A DNA stretch of 47,189 bases. Origin: Phoronis australis. Its lineage: Eukaryota; Phoronida; Phoronidae. The notes beneath the pieces are model-generated. The model did no database searches and was not told where the DNA came from. It saw nothing but the letters and a program-made list of their open reading frames with translations. The position numbers and the translations under genes were made by a program. Where the stretch lies: the NCBI GenBank assembly GCA_002633005.1, contig NMRA01000456.1:318631-365819 (forward strand), given 5' to 3'. Positions 12,401 to 22,557 of the stretch are shown here, one piece after another (the first letter of the stretch is position 1; each line of letters opens with the position of its first letter).

Positions 12401-15400
12401 CATACCACTCAACCAGGTAACAAGATCTGTCCTCATTTGGCATTTAATTTCATCAGAATTATGTGCCTGTGTGTGCATTTTTATGATAACTGAAAGAGTA
12501 TAACCTTGCCCATACCCGGGGGGGTGCAATGAGTGTGAACGCACCCCCCACCAGGATTTGGGGTCTGACTTAGCAAGCCAAATTCAATTCATATTACCTG
12601 TACCTGCATAGGCGGATTTAGGGGGGGGGCCCAGGAAGCTCGGGCCCCCCCCCTTGGCTGCGGAAAAAAAAAATAAAACAGTAAGAGCGTAGGGAAATGG
12701 TGAGTTTATTAATTAACCCCGGTAATTAAAATTATACGGATGAAAAAAGATTTAAATGTGTGCACTTTTAGTGTTTGGGGGGGGGGGCTCAAACCCAATT
12801 TCAAGTGTCAAATTCGGAACACTGCGCATTCGTAACGGAACTATGGCTAAGTATAGGCTCTCCCGCGATATCCCAGGCGACCGGCAGTGGCGCTGCGCAC
12901 TACGACTCCGTTTCCGTCGTCTGCTCCACTGTGCAATGAAGAAAATTTACTTCATTTTTTAAAGAAAATGGAACCTGAGTGACGATGAAAAAACAGAAGC
13001 TGCTGGTAAGATGTGAATTTTAATTGAAGCCTTAGTGAATCACTCAGAAACTCGCAATACTCTCTTTGTCAAACCTTATCTTAAGACGATTTCCAAAGCA
13101 ATCCCGTCATTATTGCCAACACGAAAAACGGATTTGGTCTTTTGGGCATTTGAAGACTGTTTTAAATACGACAAATTTGTTAAGAATTCATGGCACAAAA
13201 TATAAAACGTGTAATAAGCATTACGAAAAGAAGTAGGTTTCGCGCGCAAACGCTGTGGACCATAAACAAGTAGGTCTTTTAGTACGAGATTACTAGTTAA
13301 ATCGTGGTGGTGTAGTGGTAACTCACGCGTTCTCTAACCGCCAGGTCGAGAGTTCAAGTCTTTGGTACGTTCAGTTTTCCTGTTTGACACGTTCTCCTTT
13401 TTTTTTTTTCTTGAATAATACTTCAGGAATCAAGGAAAATGCTTGATTTTTAGAGGTAAAAACAGAAAAATTTCCCGACCTCCCCCCATTCAGTGCTATG
13501 CGCATCTACAATCGTGGTTCAGTTTGCGCAAATGCTTACAGCCGGACAAAAATGTTGGGCCCCCCCTCCTAGACCCGCCACTGACCTGTGCTTTTTCAAT
13601 TACCTCCTTAATGTTCTTTTACTAAAAATACTTTTCGCTGTAAATGAAATGTTTGTCAGCTAGAAAGGTTGTCAGCTAATAGCAAAGAGGGCAAACCTAT
13701 GGTTTTAGTATTTATGAATATGTCAATCTTAATATGGCGTGGAAAATATGTTGCAAACATTTAAGTTGTGTCTGCACGCCACCTGCTGGCCATATCACGT
13801 GACCTAATGAATATAATTCCAAAAAGATTTCGGTCCGACCAGGACTCGAACACAGGACCTTGTGCTGACTGTACACAAAGAAGGCTCATGCGATGGGAGG
13901 GTTCATTTCTGTGGGCACGCGCGTTATATGAACCCAGTAGGTAAACAGCAGTCTGATACACAACAATCAGAAACACAAAGCATTGTCAATATCTGAAAGT
14001 TTTGACTCATGATATTGTGGTATTATGTAGTCAGCAAACTATTCAGTTATTTAATGCTGTCTACCATTGCATATAGTCATTTTTCAATGGAACTCACTTT
14101 GCATCTCTAAGAACAATTAGCTAGCTTCTTGGTTATAGATACATGCGGTAGTTTGATGTCATTTTATTTGCTTTTGTTACTGTATCCTGCATTGAAACTG
14201 AGAAATGTCGATTCCAGTGAACTAAGGTTTCGTTCCTGTGTTCTCCGACTCAGTTTTGTCAACACACATTTCACGTATATTTAGGAGTCTCCCTGTTAAA
14301 ATGAGAGCCAAGGAGCCCCAGCCTAACAAACAACACGTACCTTGAACAGTGCTATTGGCCACATCCACAAAAAATGAATATTTTTTTCTTTTTTGTTCAT
14401 TTCCAGTGGTGCATAGTTTTGACCAATGCATAATAAAAGCTTATCCCATCGTTGCATGAAGTATGGGTTTTTCATAGTCTACATCGTTGATTGAAGTCTG
14501 GTTTTGTCCGCTTCCTTTAGCTTTGCACCCTTCCAAGTCTCATGCTTGGTATGGGCATGATAACTGTGGGATAACCCCAAATCTTCTTTGAATGACTGCT
14601 TAGTGTGTCTTTAGTCATAACTCATTTTCACACGCGTATACGCATGCAGGCACGCGAACACGCATGCACACAATTCTAATGTGCATTGGCCCAAATCTTT
14701 TAGAAATTCTATTCACGTCTGATAGAGAGAATTGCTGATACGCAAAGTATCAACAAAAAGATTATCTAGTACACGTTACCAGGCATCAGACGTGGCCAGT
14801 CCACAAGGCTTGTTCATTACACAAAACATATAAGTCTTCCAATGTCTTTCAAAAGCTCAAGATGATTTATTCATTTTGTTAACAACTGGAAGCACTTTGT
14901 GACACATGTATATCATGAGAAGTCGAAGAAGCTATTAATATGTTTACTTTATTCGAATTCTGCTTTAATCTTATGTCTATTTCCTATAGGGTTGCCTGAA
15001 ACCTGTTTCAGTAATTATTCCTCATGGAAGTATTCTGGACCCGTCGGAATCAGCTGCTGTGGTTGGTGGAAATGTTCTAACATGCCAGCGAATCGTAGAC
15101 GTTGTCTTTAAAGCTTTTGCCACTTGTGCTGCATCTTTAGTAAGTTACTATTGTGTAGTCACAACTGCTGAGCAGTTATTGAGACAATAGTGTCTCAGTG
15201 GAGTTATTAGGAGTCAAATAAAGTTGTCAAAGTGAGATTTTTAACGATTCTCATTGAACCGATAATAACATGGTTTTTATTGCCACATTGACCTTTGTAG
15301 CCTTATTTTACCACCAGGGGGATTTGTTTGGTTGCTACCAGGCAAAGATATTTTTGGCTTTCCATTGATACAGTATGTACATGTTACACACACAGGCTCA

Positions 15401-18400
15401 GAATATCACAGACAATTTAATTTCTGTGTAATAATGTGATGACATGATCAAACTAAAAGCTTGGTTTGCTGATGCAAGTTATTACATGTGGCGTGTTGTA
15501 ATGCTCGTAGAGTAGCGACACATTCTGATCAAAGTTCAACTGTGAAGGATATTGTGTTTCTAACAGAATACTGTTTGTTTTCTTATACTGTAGTCATTTA
15601 TGGTCATCTATGGGATGGCTTTTGACTCTGGCTCTGTAACAAGCCACAAATTATTTATATATTATACCCTTATTTGAAATGAACTTATATGTTGTTTCAT
15701 AGCAATTTTTGACATGGAATTTTTCAGTTTAAGCTCGAACATCTAGTCATGAATAACTTTTTCAAAGGTGTATGTTTCATTAAGAAGTAAATCATGACTT
15801 CGCTTTAGCTTTCTGTTCTTGTTTACGTACATAAATGCTGGTGAGGGTATTTGGTTCCTCAGGAGTAGAAGAATGTTTCCTGTTGCATTTATTTCATCAG
15901 TCAGTTAATCTTTGAGAAACAATGAAACTACAGCACAATGTATCATTGTATACTCCAGCACAATGTATCATTGTATACTTGTTTGCTCTGCTCAAGGTCT
16001 TTCTCCCTGTCCATTTTGTCTCATCTTCAGTAAAATATCTTTAAATTGGCTTCTTGTCACTCTACCCTCACTCCTCCGAGGTGGGTAGGTCAGTTTTAAG
16101 ATTGGTTAGTAAGATATTTTATTTTTCTTATTGTCAGGTTGTGCTTATTTTTGTAACTAAAGTATTTAGTATTTACCACAAATTGGAAATAAAATTCAGT
16201 CTTCGGATTACAAATAAAATGTTTTGTAGGCATATTGTACAGGCTGTAACTCAAGCAGAAACATTTAATTATTTAGTTTAATTGACACCTTGTTGTTTGT
16301 CTTCCTAGGGCTGTATGAATAACACTACATTTGGTGACAAAGATGTGGGTTACTATGAGACGGTGGCGGGTGGCTCTGGAGCGGTATGTATGTCACAGTC
16401 CAATAGATATAAGCCAATCCTGCCCCGCTTTTTGCATGTTGTATAGCTAAGCTGTCTTGATCTGGCTCAGTATATTTGTGATGTATGAGGACAGCATTAT
16501 AAAACTACAGTTCTGTCAATGAATCCGCATTGTATTGAAAAATGACTTTTGGAAGGATGGAGGTTTTTTACATTTCTTCTAGGTGTTACAGTGCCTTGTA
16601 CCAAGTATTTTAAATAGTAGGTGAAGATGTACGTTCCAAAACACTTTTCACACGGGCTAGAGTAAAACTTTGAGCCCTATGTTATATTATGCCACAAAAG
16701 CATTTTTGGGTTCTGGCAATTTTTAAAATTCTGCATAAGTACTTTAGAAATACAAAAAATGCCCAGATTATATTTTTCCAATATAATCTTTTTCAAAAAC
16801 CTCTTGGACATTGTCATGTTAGTTTTAATGTTGTGGCTTGTCAACTCGACTTTAGCCTCTGCCTTAAATGAGTCGCCTTCAAATTTAATGAATCTGACAC
16901 ATTGCAGCTGACGTATGCCAATGAATTTCCCTGTGGTACTCCAGTAATAGTAATGTTAACAAAGTAGTAGCAAAATGAAGTTAGATAAACGATATAAAGT
17001 GGCTACTTTACAAAGTAAACTCAGTTGTCATTCAGCAAGCTTCAATGAACAATACCGGCGTTTTAGTGATGAGGATCCTGTCAACAGATTCAACTATAAA
17101 GGGAAGACAAAAAAGCATATTCAATATCCTGGATCTATATGCACTTTTGCACTCTTTCGTAATGATGAGGACAAATACTTGGGGCTTGTTTTATTAAAGT
17201 CGTACGCTTGCTGTCAGTTAATGCTCAATTCTTACACATGTCTGGTGACGCTTTGTCTGTCTCGCTGATCGAGTTTTATTCCGATGCCCAGCGTGATCTG
17301 GTGATTTTTTTGTCAGACACTAGCCGCAGTGAACCTATGCCGCAGTCACGTTCAAAGAAGCATCGATTTAACCATGGTGTCTTTAAATGGAAATGCTTCT
17401 CCTGATCTGACAAAAGAGCGTGCCCAATCAATCACTGTTCTTGGATGAACATCACCTGATATTTGACTGGGCCATTTAAAAAGCAATCGGAAGAAAATTA
17501 TGAACTCATCATCCAGGTATCAACTGGTTAGCGCAGAAATGGAGGCCGATGAGTGGCTGATGTTACCGATACTAGGATGAATCTGGCCAGATCATCTGCT
17601 ATTGGTTTTACAATTGAGCTTCTGCCAAGTGCCATTAAAAATTAAGCTGGCCTGATTTTAACACCATTCCCCCTTGGTGCTCCAGATAGTCTGATCGTCG
17701 CCCTACTGTCAATTGACCATTTTTAGGTCATGAACTCGTAGGATTGGTGTCCGATAATTTATATGACTGTGTTTATATGTGATGTAGGCAGAAAGATGAT
17801 GGCCTTAATCTCAATATAATCCTGCCCTCTATTGTTGATAAAATGGACCCCTGCAGTTAGTTAATCTATGGCAATGTCCAGCAACTTATTCCATATCTGT
17901 GTTTATAATGAATTCCGGTACTTCTATTCTGACAGCATTATTGTAAAGTAAGTATCTTTGGCTCTTTCAAAATGTAACCAGATATGTACAACCAGTCACT
18001 GTGACACTACAGCTGATTTGAGCTGAATAAATTAAAAAAAGGCATTGTCACGCTACATTAGCTGATATCGGGTAAATTTTTGTTTTTGAAAAAAACCAAC
18101 AAAAAATACCACATCACCATATCAACTTTCAAAACAACCACAGGACAAAATCAAATATGTTTTTTACCTTATTCCTCTACACAAAAAGTGTAGTTCACGT
18201 TTAACTTACTAAACTTTCACCTGTTGCTGTACTTGTTCTCTTTAGGGTCCCACTTGGAATGGCAGAAGTGGTGTCCATTGTCACATGACTAACACACGTA
18301 TCACAGACCCAGAAATACTGGAGCGTCGTTATCCTGTCATTCTGAAGCGATTTAGCCTCAATCCTGGCACTGGGGGTCAAGGTCATCACCGTGGAGGTGA

Positions 18401-19576
18401 TGGGGTCATCCGACAGCTCGTGTTCCGTCGACCACTGGTGTTATCTGTACTTTCTGAGAGGAGAGTGTTTAAGCCATATGGCTTGAAAGGTAGAGTACTA
18501 GGGAGTGATTATATTCTAGGCTCACATTTGTTGAGAGTCATAGAGGGGATTTCATATCAACTCCTGTTACTAAGAAAATGTAATTAAGTGTCCCGTATTC
18601 AAAATGAAAGTAGTTTTATTGTATCTGTAAAGTTTCAAATTGCATGAACACGACTTTAAAACAAGTACAACATTTAAAAACGCATCATTTACTCACTTTG
18701 CTTTGCATAACCGACAATTTTTTCTCTGTGTGGAGCAAGATTTCCTTTCATTAAGTGTTGACATTTGCTGCGTAAATTGTGTCATTAGGTTGTGTCAGTC
18801 TTGAACATTTTTATGAATTGCATGAGGTATTAAAATTATTGAAAATCCTTTCAAAAATTGTACATTACAGAATCTTTTCCATCACCTCTTTAACAACCAT
18901 CAGGGTAGTAGTCATCAGTTTATGTAATCCAGTTAAGAGGTCCAAGCAAAGCCTAGTAACAGATAACACCCTGTAATGACCTGGACACAATAACCAAGTT
19001 GATAAAGCCAACTCTAAAAAAGACTAACTCCAGCTTTAACACTAGCCTAGTCACCGCTCGTTGCTCAGTGGTAGAGGTTTTGGTAATGTTTTTAACCTTT
19101 TGTTCAAAGGTGGAAAACCGGGCAGTGCTGGCAAGAACACACTGATATACACTGATGGAAAACGTGTTAATCTTGGAGGAAAGACATCTGTGGATGTTTC
19201 ACCTGGGGTAGGTGACACATACTCTTAATGTTCAGCTGCAGAATTAAGGACATTGAATATTAATGTCCAAAACTGTGTTTTTGACTATAGTCTCGCAAAT
19301 TTGCTTAAATTTTATTTGAAGATGACAGTTTTTAATTTTTAATGAGTTGCAGTTCACTGCTGGAAGTGACAAAAAACAGCATTTCTTTGACAGAGTAAAT
19401 TTTGCGTATGTCCATTGTTTCAGGACATGTTTCAACTGGAGACACCTGGTGGTGGTGGTTATGGTTACGAAGATGATGCCGATGAAGATTTCCCAGAACC
19501 AGACAGAAAGAAAATGAAGATAGATGTAATCCGGGGAAGTGTACATGACTATCATTTGTCCCAGGAATCTGCATAG
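243..19576 (+). CDS. OPLAH: 5-oxoprolinase (ATP-hydrolysing), 3' 17 exons, 5' part outside window
   Basis: Cytosolic homodimeric enzyme that opens 5-oxo-L-proline to L-glutamate with ATP hydrolysis in the gamma-glutamyl cycle. Coding exons read here: 243-413, 2429-2705, 2971-3083, 4999-5062, 5961-6061, 6516-6663, 7410-7511, 8212-8386, 8965-9074, 9980-10054, 11373-11519, 12282-12416, 14990-15139, 16309-16383, 18246-18489, 19110-19207, 19424-19576. Every junction has AG/GT sites and matching phase, giving one open frame of about 778 codons to a TAG. Conserved blocks of the family are easy to see: [163 protein letters not shown] and LGGKTSV. The vertebrate protein is about 1288 residues, so roughly 510 N-terminal residues with the ATP-binding part are missing off the left edge. 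No frame break suggests an active gene. Confidence 0.97.
515..1850 (+). repeat. Tandem copies of a dispersed repeat rich in CCTAGTGGC
   Basis: Fills most of the first intron. Related blocks recur at a spacing of about 450 bp, for example TTTTCATAAAATTTGGCAGT near 783 and 986 and a variant near 1440. Modules share CTGTATCTCC..AGGATC, CACCACCTAGTGGCCATTTT and CCCCCTAGTGGCAATTTT. Another copy in the same orientation lies at 30704-31330. No coding capacity seen; class unknown. Confidence 0.75.
2429..2705 (+). CDS. OPLAH: OPLAH exon B
   Basis: Phase 2 to 0. Contains [31 protein letters not shown] and [13 protein letters not shown], all typical of the linker region between the two hydantoinase domains. 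The open frame continues to 2771, but homology stops at the donor GTGCAG at 2706 and the next exon resumes in phase 0. Confidence 0.95.
2971..3083 (+). CDS. OPLAH: OPLAH exon C
   Basis: Phase 0 to 2. Encodes [16 protein letters not shown] and [10 protein letters not shown], matching the family segment before the STILVEP motif. The donor is GTCAGT at 3084. Confidence 0.93.
3260..3650 (+). mobile_element. Decayed non-LTR retrotransposon (LINE) fragment, C-terminal region
   Basis: An open stretch at 3364-3648 reads [20 protein letters not shown], then KYEDFCQ and [10 protein letters not shown]. This is the ELTVPWE...K.KY..L...VEVGCRGF pattern found after the reverse transcriptase in many animal LINEs. 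It is truncated and frame-broken upstream. Sits in an OPLAH intron; a remnant. Confidence 0.6.
4640..4840 (+). mobile_element. Second LINE remnant with zinc-finger-like RT tail
   Basis: Reads [20 protein letters not shown], the C-x2-C...ETxEHxF pattern of the zf-RVT tail of non-LTR reverse transcriptases. A frameshift follows before the expected last Cys. Only about 60 codons survive. Confidence 0.55.
4999..5062 (+). CDS. OPLAH: OPLAH exon D
   Basis: Short exon of 64 bases, phase 2 to 0. The split codon plus exon give [20 protein letters not shown], the conserved family block. The donor GTTAGT is followed after 35 bp by a 14-bp minisatellite. Confidence 0.92.
5098..5319. repeat. 14-bp minisatellite, about 16 copies
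   Basis: Unit close to GTCACTTGTGTCTT with C/T variants (GCCATGTGTGTCTT). Because 14 is not a multiple of 3, it produces open Cys/Leu/Ser/His-rich frames in all three frames; these are artefacts. It begins only 35 bp after the exon D donor. Confidence 0.93.
5961..6061 (+). CDS. OPLAH: OPLAH exon E (start of hydantoinase-B domain)
   Basis: Phase 0 to 2. The last 25 codons carry [20 protein letters not shown], the well-conserved opening of the HyuB half. The first ten residues ([10 protein letters not shown]) are in a variable stretch. Confidence 0.95.
6516..6663 (+). CDS. OPLAH: OPLAH exon F
   Basis: Phase 2 to 0. Encodes [20 protein letters not shown] and [20 protein letters not shown], nearly invariant in animal 5-oxoprolinases. 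Strong donor CAG/GTGAGT at 6664. Confidence 0.97.
7410..7511 (+). CDS. OPLAH: OPLAH exon G
   Basis: Phase 0 to 0, 34 codons. Ends with [20 protein letters not shown], a hallmark of HyuB domains. Donor GTAAGT at 7512. Confidence 0.97.
7573..7799. mobile_element. Foldback (MITE-like) inverted repeat
   Basis: Left arm about 7573-7653 and right arm about 7717-7799 are imperfect reverse complements. Shared core: ACAACAAAAATGGATCA, TGAAATTTT and GTCAACAGAAACAGAA. The spacer is about 65 bp. No coding capacity. A target duplication is not clear. Confidence 0.75.
8212..8386 (+). CDS. OPLAH: OPLAH exon H
   Basis: Phase 0 to 1. Contains [20 protein letters not shown] with the conserved His-His-Ala-Asp core, and [20 protein letters not shown]. 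Confidence 0.97.
8965..9074 (+). CDS. OPLAH: OPLAH exon I
   Basis: Phase 1 to 0. A variable stretch ([15 protein letters not shown]) leads into [20 protein letters not shown], one of the best conserved family signatures. Confidence 0.96.
9588..9645. repeat. Polypyrimidine C-rich tract
   Basis: A run of C and T with several C blocks of 3 to 7. The minus strand has repeated G runs and could form a quadruplex; the duplex could form a triplex. Lies in an OPLAH intron. Confidence 0.6.
9980..10054 (+). CDS. OPLAH: OPLAH exon J, source of a tandem duplication
   Basis: Phase 0 to 0, 25 codons: [20 protein letters not shown] then MNHIQ. Its last 51 bases plus the donor are repeated twice more immediately downstream. 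Only the first donor (10055) keeps the frame: read-through meets TGA within four codons. Confidence 0.95.
10004..10170 (+). repeat. 55-bp tandem triplication of exon J 3' end with its donor
   Basis: Three head-to-tail copies at 10004-10058, 10059-10113 and 10114-10170, with a single C-to-A change visible in the third. Each copy carries the end of exon J and CACATTCAG/GTAAAT, so there are three equivalent splice donors (10055, 10110, 10165). The period of 55 shifts the frame, and intron-side copies contain an early TGA. Confidence 0.95.
10195..10325 (+). repeat. Degenerate donor-like repeats after the triplication
   Basis: Variants of ACATTCAGGTAGATATTAT recur near 10203, 10244, 10281 and 10307, separated by CTCATCATGGAC-type spacers. 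They look like older, diverged copies of the exon J donor segment. Confidence 0.65.
11373..11519 (+). CDS. OPLAH: OPLAH exon K
   Basis: Phase 0 to 0. Starts [15 protein letters not shown] and ends [20 protein letters not shown] plus K; the MDDGSPIRL block is diagnostic. Donor GTACTA is weak but phase and homology fix it. Confidence 0.95.
12282..12416 (+). CDS. OPLAH: OPLAH exon L
   Basis: Phase 0 to 0, 45 codons. [20 protein letters not shown], then [20 protein letters not shown] and IPLNQ, all highly conserved. A long pyrimidine tract precedes the acceptor. The hAT-like element at 12604 sits less than 200 bp into the next intron. Confidence 0.97.
12519..12551. repeat. G/C hairpin
   Basis: GGGGGGTGC and GCACCCCCC flank a 12-bp loop, a perfect 9-bp stem, between OPLAH exon L and the hAT-like element. 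Confidence 0.6.
12604..13583. mobile_element. hAT-like DNA transposon, non-autonomous
   Basis: Flanked by 8-bp target duplications ACCTGTAC (12596-12603) and ACCTGTGC (13584-13591). Left end CTGCATAGGCGGATTTAGG, right end inverted CAGTGGCGGGTCTAGG, followed inward by long G/C runs; these are hAT-type CAG-TGGCGGATC-type ends. About 980 bp with no recognisable transposase. It contains a tRNA-like segment near 13303. Confidence 0.75.
13303..13410 (+). repeat. tRNA-like (SINE-type) segment with T tract
   Basis: TGTAGTGGTAACTC resembles a box A and GAGAGTTCAAGTC a box B at tRNA spacing. A 12-T run at about 13398-13410 resembles a pol III terminator. The acceptor stem does not pair, so a tRNA-derived SINE or pseudogene is likelier than a functional tRNA. 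Confidence 0.45.
13771..13900 (-). mobile_element. tRNA-derived SINE copy 1
   Basis: On the minus strand it contains AAGGTCCTGTGTTCGAGTCC (box B GTTCGAGTCC), GGTCGGACCGAAATCTTTTT and GTCACGTGATATGGCCAGCA. The same modules in the same order occur at 43668-43799 on the plus strand. Confidence 0.65.
14990..15139 (+). CDS. OPLAH: OPLAH exon M
   Basis: Phase 0 to 0, 50 codons. Contains [20 protein letters not shown] and [20 protein letters not shown]. Donor GTAAGT at 15140, preceded by TTA. Confidence 0.96.
15932..15979 (+). repeat. Direct repeat, two adjacent copies of about 24 bp
   Basis: CAGCACAATGTATCATTGTA plus TACT occurs twice in a row. Each unit contains the near-palindrome ACAATGTATCATTGT. 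Confidence 0.8.
16309..16383 (+). CDS. OPLAH: OPLAH exon N
   Basis: Phase 0 to 0, 25 codons: [20 protein letters not shown] followed by GGSGA, the conserved glycine-rich YYETVAGG segment. Donor GTATGT. Confidence 0.96.
16384..18245 (+). other. OPLAH intron without recognised features
   Basis: An open frame at 16975-17268 was examined and has no recognisable motif. No repeats with clear ends seen. Confidence 0.5.
18246..18489 (+). CDS. OPLAH: OPLAH exon O
   Basis: Phase 0 to 1. [60 protein letters not shown] and [12 protein letters not shown] follow the family closely through the end of the HyuB core. Confidence 0.97.
19110..19207 (+). CDS. OPLAH: OPLAH exon P
   Basis: Phase 1 to 0. Gly-rich turn then [20 protein letters not shown] and VSPG, matching the conserved VNLGGKTSV block. 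Confidence 0.96.
19424..19576 (+). CDS. OPLAH: OPLAH last coding exon, stop TAG
   Basis: Phase 0. [20 protein letters not shown] gives the conserved TPGGGGYG terminus of the domain. Then comes a charged tail with a basic cluster (DRKKMK) and a family-like SVHDYHL ending, closing with QESA and TAG at 19574-19576. The acidic-basic tail is not part of the fold. Confidence 0.95.
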   Translation, partial: DMFQLETPGGGGYGYEDDADEDFPEPDRKKMKIDVIRGSVHDYHLSQESA

Positions 19577-20000
19577 GTCTTCCTGGAGTTGGTATATTAC
19601 ACAATTTCTTTAGGCGCAATGAAACTGCCCATTCTTTCAAAAAGCTACGTTATACAATTGGGCTAATCTATTTCCTTCAATTTTGGTATTGATTGATTTC
19701 TAGGTTTGAAAAGAACTCACCCGGCTGATTATTCTTCATTGCTTCTCACCAAACTCATTAAGTTTACTTTTAGCCCTTGAAGCAATGAGTCTGTTGTTGG
19801 AATTACAGTCGTGTTGTTGCGGCTAATGCTAATCCAAACAAAGCATCATAATGCAATAGCATTGCTTTGAAAGAGCAAATACGCTTGTGAAGAAAGTTGT
19901 TTTTTAGCACTAGATCATGTCTTATAACGACTTTGATATCATTTGATTCGCATTTCCAGAGGATTATAGCAGTTATATAGGATTATTTATGAGTCAGTAT

Positions 20001-20006
20001 AATAAA
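20001..20006 (+). terminator. Candidate poly-A signal for OPLAH
   Basis: AATAAA 425 bp after the stop codon, the first canonical hexamer I see. A second lies at 21220-21225, followed by GT-rich sequence. Choice not resolvable without transcripts. Confidence 0.35.
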
Positions 20007-21219
20007 CGGGTTTTGATTATTTAGTTGATAATTTGAATTGTCTGTTTTGATGTAGGGTGAGGATTTCACAAGTCCAATATTTTTGATAAGTTATTGGTTT
20101 TTAGGTGATTTATCTCAGCTTTTTAAAGATTCTAGATTTTTTTTCTAGGCGCTAGCATGAAAATGCAGCAACCCTGGCTTTTAGGATGTATGGAAGCTAT
20201 CTATAACTGGACATGTATCATGATGATTTATAGCTTTGTTGTAAACTTTAAACATGAATTGTGTAAACAAGAGACACCCTAGATACCTGCTGATCAGACC
20301 ACTGAAATTCATGAATGATTCTCATGTTGTAAACACGGATTTATTTCTGTCAACATGTTAGTGTTTCAGTAAATGACTGAACATTTTAATGTCCTCTTAA
20401 GAGGATTTTTTATAAAACCTGCAAAATTCGATGATGTTGGCGGATCGCCTTTCACCTCTAATAATGATAATTAGCTTATGTAACAGTATGTTTGAGTTAA
20501 GAATAGCTATGTGCTCATTTTGCCTCAGAACCGCTTTTTTTGCTAAGTGTCAGTGGTCGATCTTCCCATGTGAACAAACAGGAAATTTGATCTAGATATT
20601 GAGCATACATCCTCATTTTGTAGGAAGTCAAGTAAGCGACATTAAAAAATAGTATCTGTTCCTCAGATTAAATTAAGTAACACATCAAATTGTCAGTAGT
20701 GTTTCATCTGTCAAATTGTAGTACATGGCTATACGTTTTGATTATACAGATTGCTACTGTTTTATTATTTGGTAATGGGGTGATTTCTTCATTACAACTG
20801 TATGGTCAAAACTTTGAAGCTTTGACATGGTTCCGCCCACATGTCAAGGTTCTCAAAAAATCTTCTTAATTTGCTGGAAACTTATCAAATTGGTGATAAT
20901 TTTCTTTTGTCATGCCTTTTTTATGGTGGTCCAAAAACGGGCCTATTTTATATTTCATCCTAAATTTGTTTTACAACTTTTACCCATAGTTACTAAATGG
21001 TGTTGACAGCGGGCTGGGGGAATGTATTGATACCAACGTAGACCAAACTGAACTGTACACTAAGCAGTGGTGGATAAAAATTGTTGATGTCTACTTTTCC
21101 ACAAAATCGATGCTTCCTTGCAGAGGAGATCTTGTTTTGACCAATGTGTCTGATAGAGGGACAGATAACTGGACGTTTGGTAGCCAAATTTCACAAGACA
21201 GGAAGTGTTAACAAATGTA

Positions 21220-21225
21220 AATAAA
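21220..21225 (+). terminator. Alternative poly-A signal for OPLAH
   Basis: AATAAA about 1.65 kb after the stop, with TGTGCACTGTTG about 30 bp downstream. Would imply a long 3' UTR. Confidence 0.3.
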
Positions 21226-21948
21226 GGTCTGCCAATATTGGCCAGAGCTCTCTCCTGTGCACTGTTGCCTACACACTTTCCTTTTGATTTATTACAAAAA
21301 AATATTTGGTTGGGAGGATCTTGCTAACTGATTACCTCAAAATTCCAACTTTTTGTGATAGACAGCGATTTGTTTTCCTTGGGGTTTCTGATGCTGCTTC
21401 TGCAGTGGAACTTGGCTGAAAGAGAGTGACCTCTGTGACCGTGGCAGTTATTGGTAGCTCAGTCATTATCACTAGATGAGTAATTTGTTTACAGTGCCAA
21501 AGTATCCAGTGATGATATTCTTTCTAGGAAGCACTGTAGGTTTTGCCTAATTGCATATCAGATTTTATTTGCCAGTCTGAAATAGGTGCCTGTCCCTAGG
21601 AATCAAAATCAAGGTCTTTCAAACACTTGCTGTGTCCTCTGAAAACTGAGCTGTCCAGACCATCAGACTGACAAAAAAGCCTATGTATTAAGGCAAAAAC
21701 TAGTGTGGTTTTCAGAAAGAATTTTTCATTGGACACTTTAGCACTGTTCACAAGTTACACATTGGGTGATATTTACTGCCCTACCATATGCCTGAGTGAC
21801 TGGACTCTACAACCATGCCAACTTTAAATGAAATATGTCTCCTGTTGGTGTTTGGTCTCAATTATTCTTATCCTCTTTCCCTATGGATACAGACCAGTTT
21901 TGTTCATTTTGGTGTCTAAAGAATCTCACAGGCCTGGAAAATATGAGA

Positions 21949-22052
21949 AAATGTTATGAAACGCACATTTAGAATGACTTATAAAATGTTATCTTATGAA
22001 ACACACATTTAGAATGACTTATAAAATTCATTCTAATGTGTGCTTTATGAAC
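21949..22052. repeat. Direct repeat plus inverted third copy
   Basis: ACATTTAGAATGACTTATAA occurs at about 21966 and 22007, and TTCATTCTAATGTGTGC follows in opposite orientation, giving a potential hairpin. Confidence 0.7.
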
Positions 22053-22557
22053 TACCGTGTTTAAAATTTGGTTAATCTATTTGAACAGAATTATAGTAAA
22101 TTTTATTTAAATATACACATGAAGTCTGATAATATAAATGCGCAGTGCATATCATGATAAGGCTACCATAAACTAACCTTCTACTAAAAAGTGGATTCAG
22201 ACCACCTGTGTAAAATAAGACCTGTTCCATAATTGGATTAGAAAGGGTGTCTGGGCTTGTGAAGAATCAACAGTTTGTTATTTTTCAAGACCTTGTTGGA
22301 TAAGTTGCCTTGACACAGTGCGGTTATTTGATGCATTGAGATGTCTCGAGCAATATCAATTGTTCGTTCTTCATAATCCCAGGAACCGCTTCTCACTTGA
22401 GTAGCGTGAAATCAACATATTGTGTATTAACTTTGTGATATTTTTCTGTAGAAAGTTAAAACCGGTTTTATGTGCAAGTGGTTTAAATCAAAAGTTAGTT
22501 CAGTTGACAACGGGTGGGTTTATAGCAGCATTAAAAGTTCGGTAAAATCTTTCTTCA

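Noticed and set aside
13303-13370. A functional tRNA gene
   Set aside because: Box A and B-like sequences exist, but the acceptor stem does not pair and the anticodon arm is unclear; SINE or pseudogene is more likely.
19050-19085. GCTCAGTGGTAGAGGTTT, a tRNA D-arm-like sequence before an OPLAH exon
   Set aside because: No matching T-arm before the exon acceptor.
19244-19640. Minus-strand frames of about 100 codons opposite the last OPLAH exon
   Set aside because: They are antisense shadows of the conserved exon 19424-19576.
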